In this document: piece by piece, positions 11,795-24,611 of the stretch
Layout of the letters: every line of letters begins with the position of its first letter
Numbering within the stretch: position 1 is the first letter of the stretch
Assembly: GCA_029207755.1 (NCBI GenBank)
Contig: JARCOQ010000016.1
Coordinates: 12,793,307-12,857,306 of the forward strand
Direction: 5' to 3'
DNA: 64,000 nucleotides
Source of the DNA: Chamaea fasciata
Taxonomy: Eukaryota; Chordata; Aves; Passeriformes; Sylviidae
Made by a program: the position numbers and the translations under genes
Notes under the pieces: model-generated
Database searches by the model: none
The model's input: the letters and a program-made list of their open reading frames with translations, nothing else
Told to the model about the DNA's origin: nothing

Positions 11795-14640
11795 AGGATC
11801 CTCTTGAAGAGGCAGAGCTACGGATCCCAGAGGCCGTGGGCCTTCCAGAGCTTGGATCACAAACTCAGCCCTGGAAAACTCTAACTGAAACTTGCAGTGA
11901 AGGAATAATTGATCTATGGACAGGCAGCTGAACTAAATGCTCTGAGGCACAGCCCCTGGGGAAATGATGTGAAGTGAGAGATCTGGATTCCTCAGAGCAC
12001 CCTGAAAGAAAGGAACGGAGGGATGCTGGAAGATACTCAGAGTTCTGCAGGTTTTTGGCTTCTCGTGTCACAAGTTCTGCTTTGGGAAACAGACTGATGA
12101 AAAGCTGATGGGTGCATTAGGGTTTGATTTCAACAGGTAACTGCAGCATCAGCTGTGGCTTCACCAACATTTCATCCCTTCAGGGGGTTTGTAGCTGTCC
12201 TTACCCACAGGAAACACAAACTCCACCCCATTCCAGCCTGAACAGTGGAACCACAGTGGAACCACACCTTTAGCTAGAAAAGGATACAAAGCCTCGTATT
12301 AATTCAAAGGAAAACCCCTTGTGGGCAACCTAAGGGCTCCTCCAGAACGCTGCAACCCCTGGGTCAGAACAGGCAGCACAGAGGAGCTCTGAGAACTCAG
12401 GATACTGGACAACAACTCTCTTTTTAGAGGGGAGTTTACCACACATTCATCCTGCAGCAGAAGAAACTTTGCAGTGGGTGATGAAACACCTGAGTGTTTT
12501 CTTCTTCAAAGGACAAGGGAATTTGCACTGCAGAGCCACACCAGAAATGAAGAACAGCTATTCTGCTCATGTCCCAAGTAATAGTCCATTTAAAAATAGA
12601 TGCTGTGTGATAGAGCTGCCTCCACAATTTCCAGACAGCTTTGACTGGTTACAGACAGAACAAAATAGAACTGCAAAAGAAAAGGCAAAGGCAATAAAAT
12701 GAGTCCCCAAACATGCATTAACCATCTGAGCTACTGTGTTATTCCCAAAATCATTCTCCATTTTTTTTTCTAGGAGGTTATACAACCAACAACCTTGACC
12801 ACATTTAGAATGCCAGGAGAAGATTAAATTAAACACTTCAAAAGCAGATTTCTGTCCCTTGTTCAGCAGAACACTCCTGTCATAATTAGCAAGATTGATA
12901 AGATTAGTTATTTTATGCTCTTCACAATGGGTGAAACTGTCCAAGCCTCTGTAATACAACTGCAATGTTGATCCTTTGTATTTCAGACAGCAGGGACACA
13001 GATATGAAACAACTGCCTAAAAATGCTACTGTCATCTCCCAAAAACTCTGCACCTAGAGTTAGAGGAATAAGGATACAAAGAAGGTAGAGGAATAAGAAT
13101 AAACTCCTCTTAAAAAGATTTATTAGATTTTAAGTCAATTTCATGATGAGAAAAGAACTGCCTTTTAATTCTCAAACTCCTGAGCTGGAAAGACCAGAAT
13201 TAGTTCTTCAGATTTCAATTTGCAAGGTTTGCTAACTGCATATCCTGGCAGAGATGCCACAGTTTCACACTGTAAAGGAACTCCTAAAAACAGGAGTTGT
13301 TTTCCCTTTGCCAGGAGACAAAACAGAAGGGCAGAAAAACCTCTGCACTGGCTGCAAACACTTTTTATTTCTATGCTCTTCCCCTGAAATAATCCACTGA
13401 CAACATGGAACTGCAAGGACTCAATGCCTAGACCATGTGTGTCCTTTTGAGCCTACCAAGAACAAAAAAAGCGGCAACAAAAAAAGCCCACGAAATGCAA
13501 AAATTCCCTTCTACCTCTTTCACCAACACAAAGATCATAACATTTAAATAATCAGAAAAAGGTCTCAGAGCTGTTCATTCAGAAGATTTTTCTTTATCAA
13601 AACATAGCTTTGGTCTTCATCTGTGGAAGGAGATGGGATGTCCATCTCCCCTTCCTTTAGGATTATTTTAATCATTTAGTGCTCCACCAAATACTTAAAC
13701 ATCAACATTTTCTCCTGGTCAATTCAAACCATTTAATACCAGATACAAGTTCTTTAGACACTGTAAGTTGTATTTCCTCTGTCAAAATAGAAAGAAAAAA
13801 AAAATCGACAAACCCGAGTTTTCAATTATTTACTACCCTTGGAAAGGGAAACACAAGCTAATATATATTTTATCACATATCTATTTTTTTTCTTCCATTA
13901 AACAAATGGAACCTAAAGTCAACACACAAAATCGGATCTTCCCTCTGTTTTCTCAACCATTTCAAATGTCAGTCCCGAGTCCATAATTAACACTGAGCAA
14001 GGCTCAGGTTTGCTTTCATTCCATCTATCAGTGCACCGAGGCCTGAGGGCACATCACAGGAAATGCCTTCAAATTTTTGAAACGCAAGAAAACATCCAGA
14101 TCTCTCTTGTTGCTTTCAAAACATTGGGGGAAGGTTTTCCATGGCTCCTTTCCTTTGTCATGGTAATGAGGCGTGCTGGCCAGCCGGCTCTTGCAGGGCG
14201 AGGATTTGCAGCATTACAGGAGATTTCCCACTGATAAAAAGCCACACGGAACACATATCACAAAACACACACTCATCTGTCACCGTAAGTTAACCAATTG
14301 CAACTACAGGGGAGATTTTTAAGCAGGCAGAACGTAATTGCCTGCTTGGAATTCTGCCAAGACACCGGAGCTAATTATTTTTTAAGGATGAATTTAGTGC
14401 TGGCAGGAAGGCTGATGGATCAATAGCACGAGGAGATGAAGGCAGTTTGTTCCCAGCCTGGGCACGGCGCTGCTGTGGGGATGCAAAGTGCCCTGCTGCG
14501 CCCTGACAAAGCCCATTGTCCTCAAAGTGCAGGGGAGATGCATTACAGTGAGGCTGTTCCACAATATCCACTTTCCTCAGGAAATCCCACCATGACCGCA
14601 CCCAAAATTCGGACCCAGCTGCCAGAAATTCCTGTCCTGT
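11795..14640. other. Non-coding stretch with a palindromic hairpin
   Basis: No gene was recognised. The sequence is AT-rich from about 12.7 kb on. At 14321-14347 AAGCAGGCA, a 9-base loop and TGCCTGCTT form a perfect 9-bp inverted repeat. Nothing else of note was seen. Confidence 0.45.
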
Positions 14641-15121
14641 TGATGCCTTGTTGGGACTACCTAAAAACTCAGGCCAGACAAAGTTAAGGGAATAAACCAC
14701 ATATATTTATATTTATTTTTGTATTTATTTGTTTTTTAATATTTATTGAAGGGCCTTTGGGTACATTTTGGGCAGACGAAGCCCCCCAGGGGCTGCACCC
14801 AAAAATGGACCACGGGGCACGAGTTTTCACACTTTTATAAGTTTGGTCCATTTGCATATTGGGGGTTAATTTTCCAATTACAGCTTCAGATAATGAAGTC
14901 GTTTACCCCAAGTTTGCTGCCCCCAACTCACTTTTGTTTCCATCCCTCAGGGCCTGAGGCAGAGAGGTGTCCTTGATCCCCAGGCCTGGAGAGGAATTGT
15001 TGTGTCTGACCAAATGGGAAAGCAGCAGCTCACACCGTGTGTGGAGTTTAGAGTCATACACTAAAGAATTGCAGGGTTACAAATATATGGAAAATATAGA
15101 AGCTAAAATCCTAAGGCATCA
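14641..15121 (-). mobile_element. Solo LTR, minus strand, family B copy 1
   Basis: The ends read TGATGCCTT (left) and AAGGCATCA (right), a perfect 9-bp terminal inverted repeat beginning TG and ending CA. Read on the minus strand it has a TATA box (plus-strand CTTTTATA at 14832-14839) and a polyadenylation signal (plus-strand TTTATT at 14742-14747) in LTR order. The core around CAATATGCAAATGGACCAAA is shared with the LTR at 29.8-30.26 kb, which points the other way. An AT-rich expansion lies between the polyadenylation signal and the end (about 14699-14745). I see no convincing target-site duplication, so the ends may have been altered or the copy is old. Confidence 0.75.
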
Positions 15122-16487
15122 TTGCCCTACCACAACGCAAACCAGGGGCTTATGTTCTTCACATGTGGAATACATTACAGGAGAACGCTGCATTTACACG
15201 CTGAAATTTAGTGCTAAAGGAGACCGAAATAGCCTGTGCTGTAATCCTGAGCAAGAAGTAAAAACAGTCTCTGAGATTTCTCTGCTGCCTGATAAATGTT
15301 TTAAAAGAGCAAGTGTCAGAAGGCAAAACCAACCCTACTCATAGCTGCATAATATTATGGCCTCCAAACAAACACAGTGCATGGGATGCACCTGTCTCTC
15401 CTTGGACTAACTGTTCCACACTGATATTATGAAAAAAAAAGACAAAAAAAATTATTCTCCTTATTAGAAAAAGAACTAAAAAAACAGGTCCAGATTCTGG
15501 CTTAGCATCACTGCCGCATCCCAAGAGCATTCTGTAGCCACCTGATGTATTTATATTTTTTAGAAGTTAAGAATTCCACCGCTCCCCTCCAATACCTGCA
15601 GTAAAACTAAGAGGACACAAAAACTTAGCCAGAAATTAGTTAAACACATTAAAAAAATATAGGTATGTGGTAAACACACCCATCCCTTCCATCCCTGTCA
15701 CACACTGGATGCCTGGTCAGCACAGGTCAGAGAAAGTAAAATAAAGGCAATATTTTAAACGTTGTTTTGCTGGTTCAGCTGCAGATAGATAAGGCTTTTT
15801 ATGTTTAAAATAGTTTTAAGTGCTTCAAATGAAATATATAGGCAAAAGTGCAGCATAAGTAAAATGCTTTCAAATAAAAATGTTTTCTGAATATTCAAAG
15901 TTTTTTGTGAAAAGTCAGAACTGCTTTTTTCTGTAACAGAAATAACATGAACAAGAAAACCTTCAAATCTAAGTCAAGGAGAAAAGATTAAATAACAAAA
16001 GCTAAATATCAGACCAAGTTTGCATGGTTTGCTCTAAAATACAATGTTACAGTTCTCCTACATTAGAACTAACAGGAAAATCTGGGAACTGGCCCTGAGT
16101 AAAATAAAACTGACTGTACAAAACAGAACCGTATGGACAACAAACACTGTGATTAACAAGGTTTAAATTCAATATCTTTACGGTCACTGCACAGCCCTGA
16201 ACTGCCCAAAGACAAGAAATAAGGAAAAGACAGGATTCTTCATCCACTGCGAGGAAAAACAGCAAGACAGAGCCAGGAAATAAATTCTGCACATGGCTGA
16301 TGGAACCAGACCACACCACAAATATCAGCAGCTCCAATCCCTGCCCTGGATGGGATCCCTGGATGGAAATTCCAGGTAACACGGCCAAGGGTCACTGACG
16401 GAGCACTTCAGTGCTGCAGGAGAGGCACAGGGGCACAGCCTTCCAAAACCCTGCAGCTCCTCACTCCCTGCACTCACAAGGGAAGGG
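15122..16487. other. Non-coding stretch, nothing recognised
   Basis: This is AT-rich DNA with scattered short A and T runs. No gene, CR1 or LTR signature was seen. Confidence 0.45.
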
Positions 16488-16826
16488 TATGGGCCTGATA
16501 TTTCTGGGTCTGAGAGATTTTAGCCTGCTGGCAGCTGCTGACTTTTTCCCAAGGAAGAATTTCTCAAGAAAGCTTCTTCTCAAAACAATCTTGGCAAACA
16601 ACTCTCCTTTCTCAAAACAATCTTTCTCCACGTGGTGTTTTGCTGTTCCTCTAGTTTAACCAATGGGATCAGAGAGGTGTCGTTCCTATTCACAAATCAT
16701 GTTAAGTCTGTATCAGAACACCTTATTAAAGGTAGTAAGAATTAGACAATAAAGCCTTTTTTCTGTGCTCTCTGCCTTCTGAAATATTTGGAGTCTCTCA
16801 TCTTTCTTTCGTGTCCCACAACAACA
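16488..16826 (+). mobile_element. Solo LTR, ERVK-like, with perfect 6-bp target duplication
   Basis: GAAGGG lies directly before (16482-16487) and directly after (16827-16832) the element. This perfect 6-bp duplication fixes both ends. The 3' end is ACAACA, with the usual CA. The 5' end reads TATGGG where TGTGGG would be expected, so the canonical TG has probably mutated. AATAAA lies at 16748-16753. Inside is a 16-base direct repeat, TTCTCAAAACAATCTT, at 16577-16592 and 16609-16624. The length of 339 bp and the lack of viral genes around it indicate a solo LTR. Confidence 0.8.
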
Positions 16827-19569
16827 GAAGGGAGTTGGGAACATCTGCTTGGGTTCAATAGTGTTGTGACAGACACACTTTGTCACTAGTTAAAGGGAGA
16901 ATTTAGGGACTCCTGGGGTTTTTCCTCTCCCAAGTAGAGGCGGAGCACAGGCAGGAAAGCAGCAAAGCCCTCCCTGCTGGCTCTCCTGCCATGCTGCCCT
17001 CCAGGGTTCATTGCCTCAGCACCCAGCTGTCACCTCTTCTCCTCACACTGACAGAGTCTGGCGCCAGCACCAAGTCAGAAATGGCAATGGACCTAAGCTG
17101 GACCTACCTGGATCCAGTTCCTACCCAATTAAAGAGAATTCATCAGGCAAGAGGAGAAGAGCTGGAGCTCTGCTGTCTGTCCTGGCACTTTCCTCTTCAG
17201 AGCCCCTCATTCTGACACAAACACTTCTTTACAGCAGAGCTTTATAGGCTGTGCTGTTCTCCCATCGAAGTATCCAAAACACCAAACATCTGCGCAGGAT
17301 GGTTTCAAAATATAAATGTCCACTTTTGATATTTAATGGTAAAACTGGGGGAGGGAGGAAGAAAAAAAAAATCACCTGTTTTCATTAGAAAACAATCTGA
17401 CATTTCTTTTGCAGAATCTGAGTATTTCCCAGATTTTATGTCTCCTTTGCTTTAAAGCTGGCATTCACAGACTAACCAGGCATTTTTATGACCTGTGCAC
17501 TAGGTTACACATCCATTTATTTGCATTTTTGGATGCAAGACATTCTGCTACAATTTCAGTTCAATCCCACTCTCCATCCATGCCACTATGACATTTGCGG
17601 CTGAGTTTTTCCATCCAGCTCCTCTTGATTCTTCAAATCTAAAATTATGTCCCTTTTCTTGACATAAGCACTGAAGAAATAGAAACAGCAAACTTTTAAA
17701 AACAAGAATCAAGTACTGAAGTGGAGAGTAGAAAAAAAAAACACGGCAGAGAGAGAGAGAGCACAGCCCAGCTCTGCACTACTCCACATCAGAGAGACCT
17801 GATGGAGCTGCTGGATCTGCTCAAGAGCTAAACAAGTTATCCTGGAAAGCTCAAATTATTTCAGAATCAAAATAAGTGCCAGATTAAATCACTATTAGCT
17901 CTTTCCTCTAGGCTGCAGCTCTGAGAACCATTAATATAAACCTGAGTAACCAGAGCTAATCAAGGTTCATTTATTCAAAGAATACCAAAAAATTATTAAA
18001 ATATAATAGCTCTTCTTTTAGATTCCTTCCTTTTTTCTGCCTGTAAAAAACCCATCAGGCAGGTTGCCTGTGCATTGCAGCCTCTCATCTGAACTGCAGC
18101 GATGTTTCCACCGAACCTCCTGCCCAGCCTGGACCATCCAGCAGCTTTTTCAAGCAGGTTGGCAGTGATGAATTTGTGGATTCATTTTTTTTAGCTTTCT
18201 TCTCATAAAAGGCTTTGTCCAGCACTGCTGAAGTTAACAGGCAATGGAAGCAGGATGAGGATGAATATGCATCTCTAAGGCTGGTAGAAACAGAACAGAC
18301 TCAAGTCTTGAATGAAAACAAGAAGTCACAGATGTTCCATTTAGTTCACTTTGCAAAGCGACAGTTTGAATTTCCTTTCCAAAGAAAACATCTGTGGCAA
18401 AGGTTTAAATTTCCTTTTCCCTTTTGATTTGAATTCACTCTCCTTTTCTTACATCTCCTTTATACAGACCAGACAATACAGGTGGTTTTTTTTTTTCCTA
18501 AGAGCTAATAATGACACACTGCAAAGTAAAACCAAAATTCCTCAGCAATACTGCATCATTAGAAGTAATTTATACAACTGCTACAGATGACTGAGTCAAA
18601 AAGGAATTACGAAACGTTGCAAACCATGAATCTATTAAGGAGTACACAGCTTTTCTGCATCTTCTCCCCTCCTCCCCTCCAACTTATCTATGGCAGTAAT
18701 TTCTGAGGGCTGAATGCAGCCTGTGCTCCCCCCCAGGATCCCATCCACTGTTGCCAGCCTGGGGCACAGGAATGAATCACATTTCAGTGCTTGCACACTG
18801 CCACTCACAACTCCCCTGCACTCACACAGGTGAGCCTGAGAAACACAAAAGCTCCTGCAACTCCTGCCTCTGCCACTCCTTTAGCAACAGGGGTTTATAA
18901 AGGCACACACGTATGGATGACACAGGTGCACATACACATATTTCACAGACTGACAGAGCCATTCAAGGCGCACTCACAGGATCATCCATATGGGATCTTT
19001 GGTCCCAGTAGATGCATGGACTGGTGGGTCACCCTCCCAAAACATCTTCTGAACCAAGAATTAGACATCCTTGGTTCTGTAAGTGTGACCTTTTGTGCCA
19101 AATTTAATTACACAGGAAAAGATTAATTTTTGGGTAAAGATGTTTCTCCCTACCACTATACATACAGAAAAATCAGATTAATTGATGTAATCATACTTTT
19201 TAAATTCAATCTGCATTTAATGATTTCTCTTCCTAGCACATGGGAATGGGTGTGGAAATTTTGAAGGGATGTGTTGTATGAATTTATCTGATCACTCAAT
19301 CTATTCATAAAAGTATACCACAGCTTAAGGAGGGTGTGTCAAAATTCAGAATTGATGATGTGATTTGGATAGACAGTCTATTAGACAGACAGAATTTAAC
19401 GTCATGGGTGAAAGTTTTTAAGAATGACTCTATACATATTAGTTATCATAATAATTGTGCTGATAATGATGCCTTGTTTGCTCCAATGCATTCAATAAAT
19501 GATTAATAAAGCAATTACGGGGGCCTTCAGGGCTCAAGGAGAGGGGAGAGATGTCGGGGTGTGAATCCC
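16827..19569. other. Non-coding stretch
   Basis: No gene was recognised. An (AG)7 run lies at 17748-17761. The remainder is unique-looking AT-rich DNA with short open frames only. Confidence 0.45.
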
Positions 19570-19993
19570 ATTCATATTCACAGAACGTGAATTCTGTGAT
19601 CACATTCACAGAATGAACTGGGCTGGAAAAGACCTTTGAGCTCATCAAGTCTAACCTATAACCCAACAGCTCCTCATGAACCAAACCATGGCACTCAGTG
19701 CCATGTCCAGGCTTTTTTTAAACACATCCAGGGATGGTGACTCCACCGCCTCCCTGGGCAGACAATTCCAGTGCCCAATCACCCTTTCAGTGAAGAATTT
19801 TTTCCTGATCCAACCTAAACTTCCCTGGTGCAGCTTTAGGCTGTGTCCTCTCATTCTGTCAGTGGCTGCCTGTGAGAAGAGACTGAACCCACCTGAGCAC
19901 AGTCACCTTTCGGGGAGTTGTAGAGAGCCTCCTTTCAGGTCGTCCCTGAGCCTCCTTTTCTCCAGGCTGAACAACCCCAGCTCCCTCAGTTTG
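19570..19993 (-). mobile_element. CR1 LINE 3' fragment, minus strand
   Basis: Read on the minus strand this is the 3' end of a CR1 non-LTR retrotransposon. Its right part holds the conserved segment CTCCAGGCTGAACAACCCCAG, followed leftward by ATCACCCTTTCAGTGAAGAA and CATCCAGGGATGGTGACTCC. It ends on the left in the octamer-like tail (ATTCTGTG and TTCACAGAAT units around 19575-19613). It is truncated at its 5' end, as most CR1 copies are, and has no intact reverse-transcriptase frame. It is about 0.42 kb long. Confidence 0.92.
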
Positions 19994-21518
19994 AATTTCT
20001 GCTAAAGCAGTGTCGTGTATTTGTCTGCTGAATTGTCTTTGCGGACATCTACTGAGACTCCTACAGCCTCTTGCTATTTTTCCTCAGTGACAGTGGCCGA
20101 GGATTGGTTGAGGCTTTCAGCCCTCAGCTGCCCCAAAAAAACCCTGTACATCAGTGTAATGGTTAGAGCTCCCCTACAGTAATACAGGAAACCAGGCTGG
20201 ATTCCCTCCTCTGCCTAAGAGACAATAAATAATTCTGTCTACATCCCTCTAGGAGACAGCTCCCAGCTCCACGTTGTACGCTGTTCTGGCTGGAAATGTT
20301 TGACACTTTTTTTTTCTACAGGGTTCTACTTGGCTAAAAAAGAGGAAAGCTGTGATCAAGATTGGTTGTGGAAGAGCAGCCAGGCCCAGCAGGAAGGCTG
20401 CTGCCCCAGTGGGCATCACACACCCCGTGCTATTCCTCACCTTCACTGAGTAACGCCAGCAGGTGCTACAAAGGTTTAAGATGCCTTAAAGAACCTGGAA
20501 ATTCAACAACACACACTTTTGAGATGATACTATATATACTCTATGATAGTATAGGGGGTAATACAAAGGTTGGTCTTTGTTGGAGGCCTCCAGGGGCAGA
20601 TTTGGAGAAGGTCCACAGAAGCTCACCCCTCACAGACTGAATACAAATTTATAAGATCAGTAAATTTCCATAATTGACAAAAAGCACCAATCAGGAGCAC
20701 AAGTGGTGATGCAATCCCCCCCCACCCCAGCTCAGGCCCTTTCCAAATCCTCCCCCCTCAGATGGAACTGAAGTTTGTTGGTGAAAATGTGTCTCAAAGA
20801 GCTGGCTTTCAACCTTGGTTTCTAAGAAGAACCAAGGTAGGACAGGGGCTCTGGAATATGTTTTGCCTTTCTGTGTATCAGGGCAGGGAAAAGTACTGGA
20901 AACACTAGCTAGGAATGCAATAATAGCTACAGAGCTCCAAAAATATGTGTAAAGAATAGAGAGAAATAGAAAAGAGAAAAGGCAAAAATCATGAGGCATC
21001 AGTAGCAGCAGCCAAAACTCTCATCTGTCCTACAAGGCATGATCCAAACACCCCCGCGAACTCTTTTTCACTGGCTTTCCGTGCAAAATAAAGGAAAGAC
21101 CCCCCTCAAAACAGCAGCAATCCAAGGAAAGCTGACACAGCTCTGACAGGAGGAAGGGACAGCCCCACCTTTCCACCCAGAACCTGATTTAGGATCTCTC
21201 TGTGAGGAATTGCAAAGGCGAGTTTGAGACTCTCCCCCAGCCCAAGGTGGGCACAGAATGTGGATCTGCCACCCGCTCAATATTCAAATACTGGCTACAG
21301 TAGGAACAAGGACTGCAAATATCACATGCGTTTGTTCGAGCCAGATGTAGGGGAAAAAAACCCTCAAGCCTCTAAAACATTCCTAGCCGTAAAAGTTTGA
21401 GAAAACCAGTAATTCAGTTATGTTGTGTGCATATAAAATACCATCCCAACCCCACTTTTAGATGTACTTAGAAAAACACACAGATTTTGGTTCTCAACTG
21501 GGCACAGAAATAAAATCA
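19994..21518. other. Non-coding stretch, possible degraded repeats
   Basis: No gene was recognised. A stretch around 20100-20350 with AATAAATAATT near 20225 has an LTR-like look, but no paired termini could be found. Nothing can be assigned. Confidence 0.4.
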
Positions 21519-21520
21519 TT

Positions 21521-21590
21521 AGGGTTAGGGTTGGTGTAGATGACCTTGAAAAATCCCTTCCAAGCCAACCTGTTCTATTATTATGTGATA
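21521..21590 (+). mobile_element. CR1 LINE tail fragment
   Basis: This is a short piece matching the extreme 3' end of CR1 on the plus strand: GGTGTAGATGACCTTGAAAA, then TCCCTTCCAAGCCAACC and a decayed octamer tail. It is about 70 bp long and only the 3' tip is preserved. Confidence 0.75.
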
Positions 21591-24237
21591 AAACATGCAA
21601 ATTCACACACACTCCAAAACCATGGCAACTTCTCAGGATGCAAAGGCAGACAATTTTAGGAACCAAAAGTAAACTAACATAGTCCTTATTTTTCAAAGTA
21701 AAAACTGGGACCCTGAGACTATGACACCTGAAGTCCATCTCATAGTTCAGGGACCTAAACCTTATATGGTTGTTTCTCCAAAAGTATTGAGCTGCATGAA
21801 AAACTGGGATCACTGGAAGAACTCAGCTCTCAGTCTAACTATGGCAGCAGCAGGGAAAAAAAATGAAGAGAAGTTCCACCTAAGATAATTCTGTAATTAC
21901 AGTAAATTCAAGATTTTCTGGAAAAGGAAACAAACAGGTATTTTGCAATGCAGTTTTCACTGAGCATTTGGCAGTGGATGCTACAGGCAGCAGCACAGGA
22001 AGCAGAATTATTAACCCTCAACTTCTTCCAAAAGAGAAGGGATCTGGATCCTCAGCTAGCAGGACTCCAACCAGAGATTAGAAGGGAAAAAAATAAAAAT
22101 AAAAGTAGAATACAGTATGCCCCATTTATTTTATATGCTTTAAAACTAAATGCGCCTCCTCTGAATACCTATTGTTCAAAGTGAATCTCCCAGTAAACTC
22201 ATGTTTTGTGGAGCTCCAGCACATAGCATTTATTATTAAGGCAATAAATACAATATGTATAACACACAATCCTTTATACCAGAAATTTGAAGAATCAACC
22301 ACCCCCGGAACTAAATTGCCCTTCATCAGTAAACACAAGGGGAAATCATAATCATTTTATACCAAATGCAGAACAAAGTCCTTTTTATTCTACCCATCAA
22401 ATTATTCTGACCTCAGGGCAGTCTTTTCAATAGAAAAATGATAGGTAAATGCCCTCCAAGCAGAGAAAAGCAATCCTTAAGTGAACTGAACTTATGGAAC
22501 ATACGTTACTTAGGCAATGAGCCAACTGCCATATGGTGCTGATACATTTTAATTTTGACATACATTAGCTACAGAAACTACTGCAAAGCAAATGTGAGCA
22601 AAACAACACTGTGAAAGAGAAAAGCACTCTACTAGGAGACCTGGTTCTGAGACTAAAAATCACCTACAGCCCTCTTATTACACATTTATGTCACCTCATG
22701 ACTGATTTTCCTGAAAATATTTGAAGGTACTTGCTCTCCACTTTTGTAGTTGCAGGACACAAATATTTTATTCTAAAGAAAATTACCAGGTTTTGTGATA
22801 AATTATCTATAATTTCATTAATGTGACATCTCTCCTGTAAATACATATTTTAAAAGAAAAAACCCAAATCCTTTAATCTATCTCCTGATAGTTTATGAGA
22901 GAGACTCCTTTACAGGAGCACTTAGAGCAACTGTAACGAGAAAATTTGGTACGAAAGATTTAAGTGCGTATTTCCCAATTTCCTAATGACAGGGGCTTCC
23001 TTTGAGTCTTTGAAAGACATTATTGGCATTTAAGCATTAACACACACTCAATTTTGATTTCTCTACTCTTTGTTACATAATCAGTCTAAAACAATCTTTT
23101 CTATACAAGGCGATTTGTCACATGCTAATCTACACCAGACAACTTACGAATAAGTTACGAATTTAAACCAAAACAAACAGCATCAGAACACAGCCCATAA
23201 CACTTTATAATCTCATTTACTTTCTATCACATTCCACTGTAACTGGGCTGGTGAGAGAGGAGCTATATCTTCTCTGCAGGAATCACAAAAACCCTGGAAA
23301 GCTTAGAATATCAATTTATACATCAACCCTATGCAAACACATGAAATACAAACGGATAAAAATCTCAGCTGCACTTAATCTGTATCCGAATTAGGAGAAG
23401 ATCCTTGATGCACGTTCTGTTTTGTTTTGAAAATACTGCACAAGGATTTGTAAACTCTGTAGCAGCACGCCTGCAATCTGCTAGGATTCCCAGCTCAAGG
23501 ATTTTCTCAGTATAAACAGCCAACAAAACGCAAAAGCACCTGTGCCCAGTGAGGCTGGCTGCCCACAGGGCTGTGCCTTGCCGAACTCTGGCACGGAGCA
23601 GGGATGAAAAGCAGAGGGATTCCCGTCATACTCACGGAGCTGTGCTGCTGGTCCGTGCCTTAGCCTGGGGAATCCAGAGCAGTCCCAGCCCAGGGAGGCA
23701 CTTGAGCACCACGCTCGACCCTAGAGCAGGGTCTGAGATCTCTGGATCCCCCTGGAATCGCTGCGGAAAGGAGCTGTTGCTTCCAGCACTGAAGGAAAGA
23801 GACGTCTCCACGTGTAAACACAGGCTGGTGCCCTGCTGCTGCTCTGGAGACGTGCAGTGGAGCAGCAGCAGCACAGGCACAGAAAACCAACTCCTCCAGA
23901 GGAACATCTCTGGCTGCACAGCACCACCCCAGCTCCTCACAGGTGCTGCCTGAGGCAGCTGCACCTGGGCACTGGGGCTCCTTCACACCTGGAGCCCAAC
24001 CCTGCAGTGCCCACAGACCCAGAGGCCGTCCCCAGCTTCCCCTGGCCACGTCCTGCAGGGGAACAGAGCTCTGGAGAACCCAGTGTTCACACTGCCCCAC
24101 TTTGTTCACCGGGGCACAAACCCTGCCCAGGCTGGGCCAGCACAACGCCCTGCTCCTGCTCCGCGCTGCCCACACAGCACAAAGGGTCAGCCCACACCCC
24201 TGCCAGGACCTGGAGGCTGCAACCAGAGCTAAGAAGG
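21591..24237. other. Non-coding stretch, GC-rich at the right end
   Basis: No gene was recognised in the AT-rich part (21.6-23.5 kb). Between about 23.54 and 24.23 kb GC content rises, and open frames of over 100 codons appear on both strands with no recognisable domain. A donor-like GTGAGTATG lies on the minus strand near 23632, so an unrecognised exon here cannot be excluded. Confidence 0.4.
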
Positions 24238-24611
24238 TGTGGGAACTGGCAGTGGTCAGAACATGGATTCTTAGGCTCCAGGCAGTGCCTTGAAGCCTGT
24301 GCGAAAGCCAAGGACAAAACTCTCTCAGTCTGGCCTGGGAAATCCTGAGGAGGAACCCAAAACAATCCCTATAAACAATCCCTGTAGATTGTCCTCCTGA
24401 CACCTGGCGTTTTTCCAACTTGTTTACCGGTAGAGATGTTGACAAAAAGGTGGTGCCCTAAAGGACCAATCCTATTCATTGTACCCAAACACTGTATAAA
24501 AGAATCTGTCTTTCAATAAACTTCAGGGCTATATATAAGCCCTCTGAAGAAATCTTAGTTCTACGTGTCGTTACATGAGCCATCCTGAATCCTAACGATA
24601 AAAAGGTTACA
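24238..24611 (+). mobile_element. LTR, probable solo, ERVK-like
   Basis: The left edge reads TGTGGGAACTGG, like the family A LTR start. A TATA box (TATAAA, 24495-24500) is followed 14 bases later by AATAAA (24515-24520), the compact R region seen in avian LTRs. The right edge is less sure. GGTTACA at 24611 gives a CA end, but no clean target-site duplication was found there. No viral coding sequence is present. Confidence 0.65.

Noticed and set aside
21519..21532. TTAGGGTTAGGGTT, possible interstitial telomere repeat
   Set aside because: It has only two units and merges directly into a CR1 3' tail, whose GGTTGG start resembles it.
23660..24445. 261-codon minus-strand open frame
   Set aside because: It lies in GC-rich sequence and runs into the LTR at 24238. 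Overlapping open frames exist on the other strand and no domain is visible.
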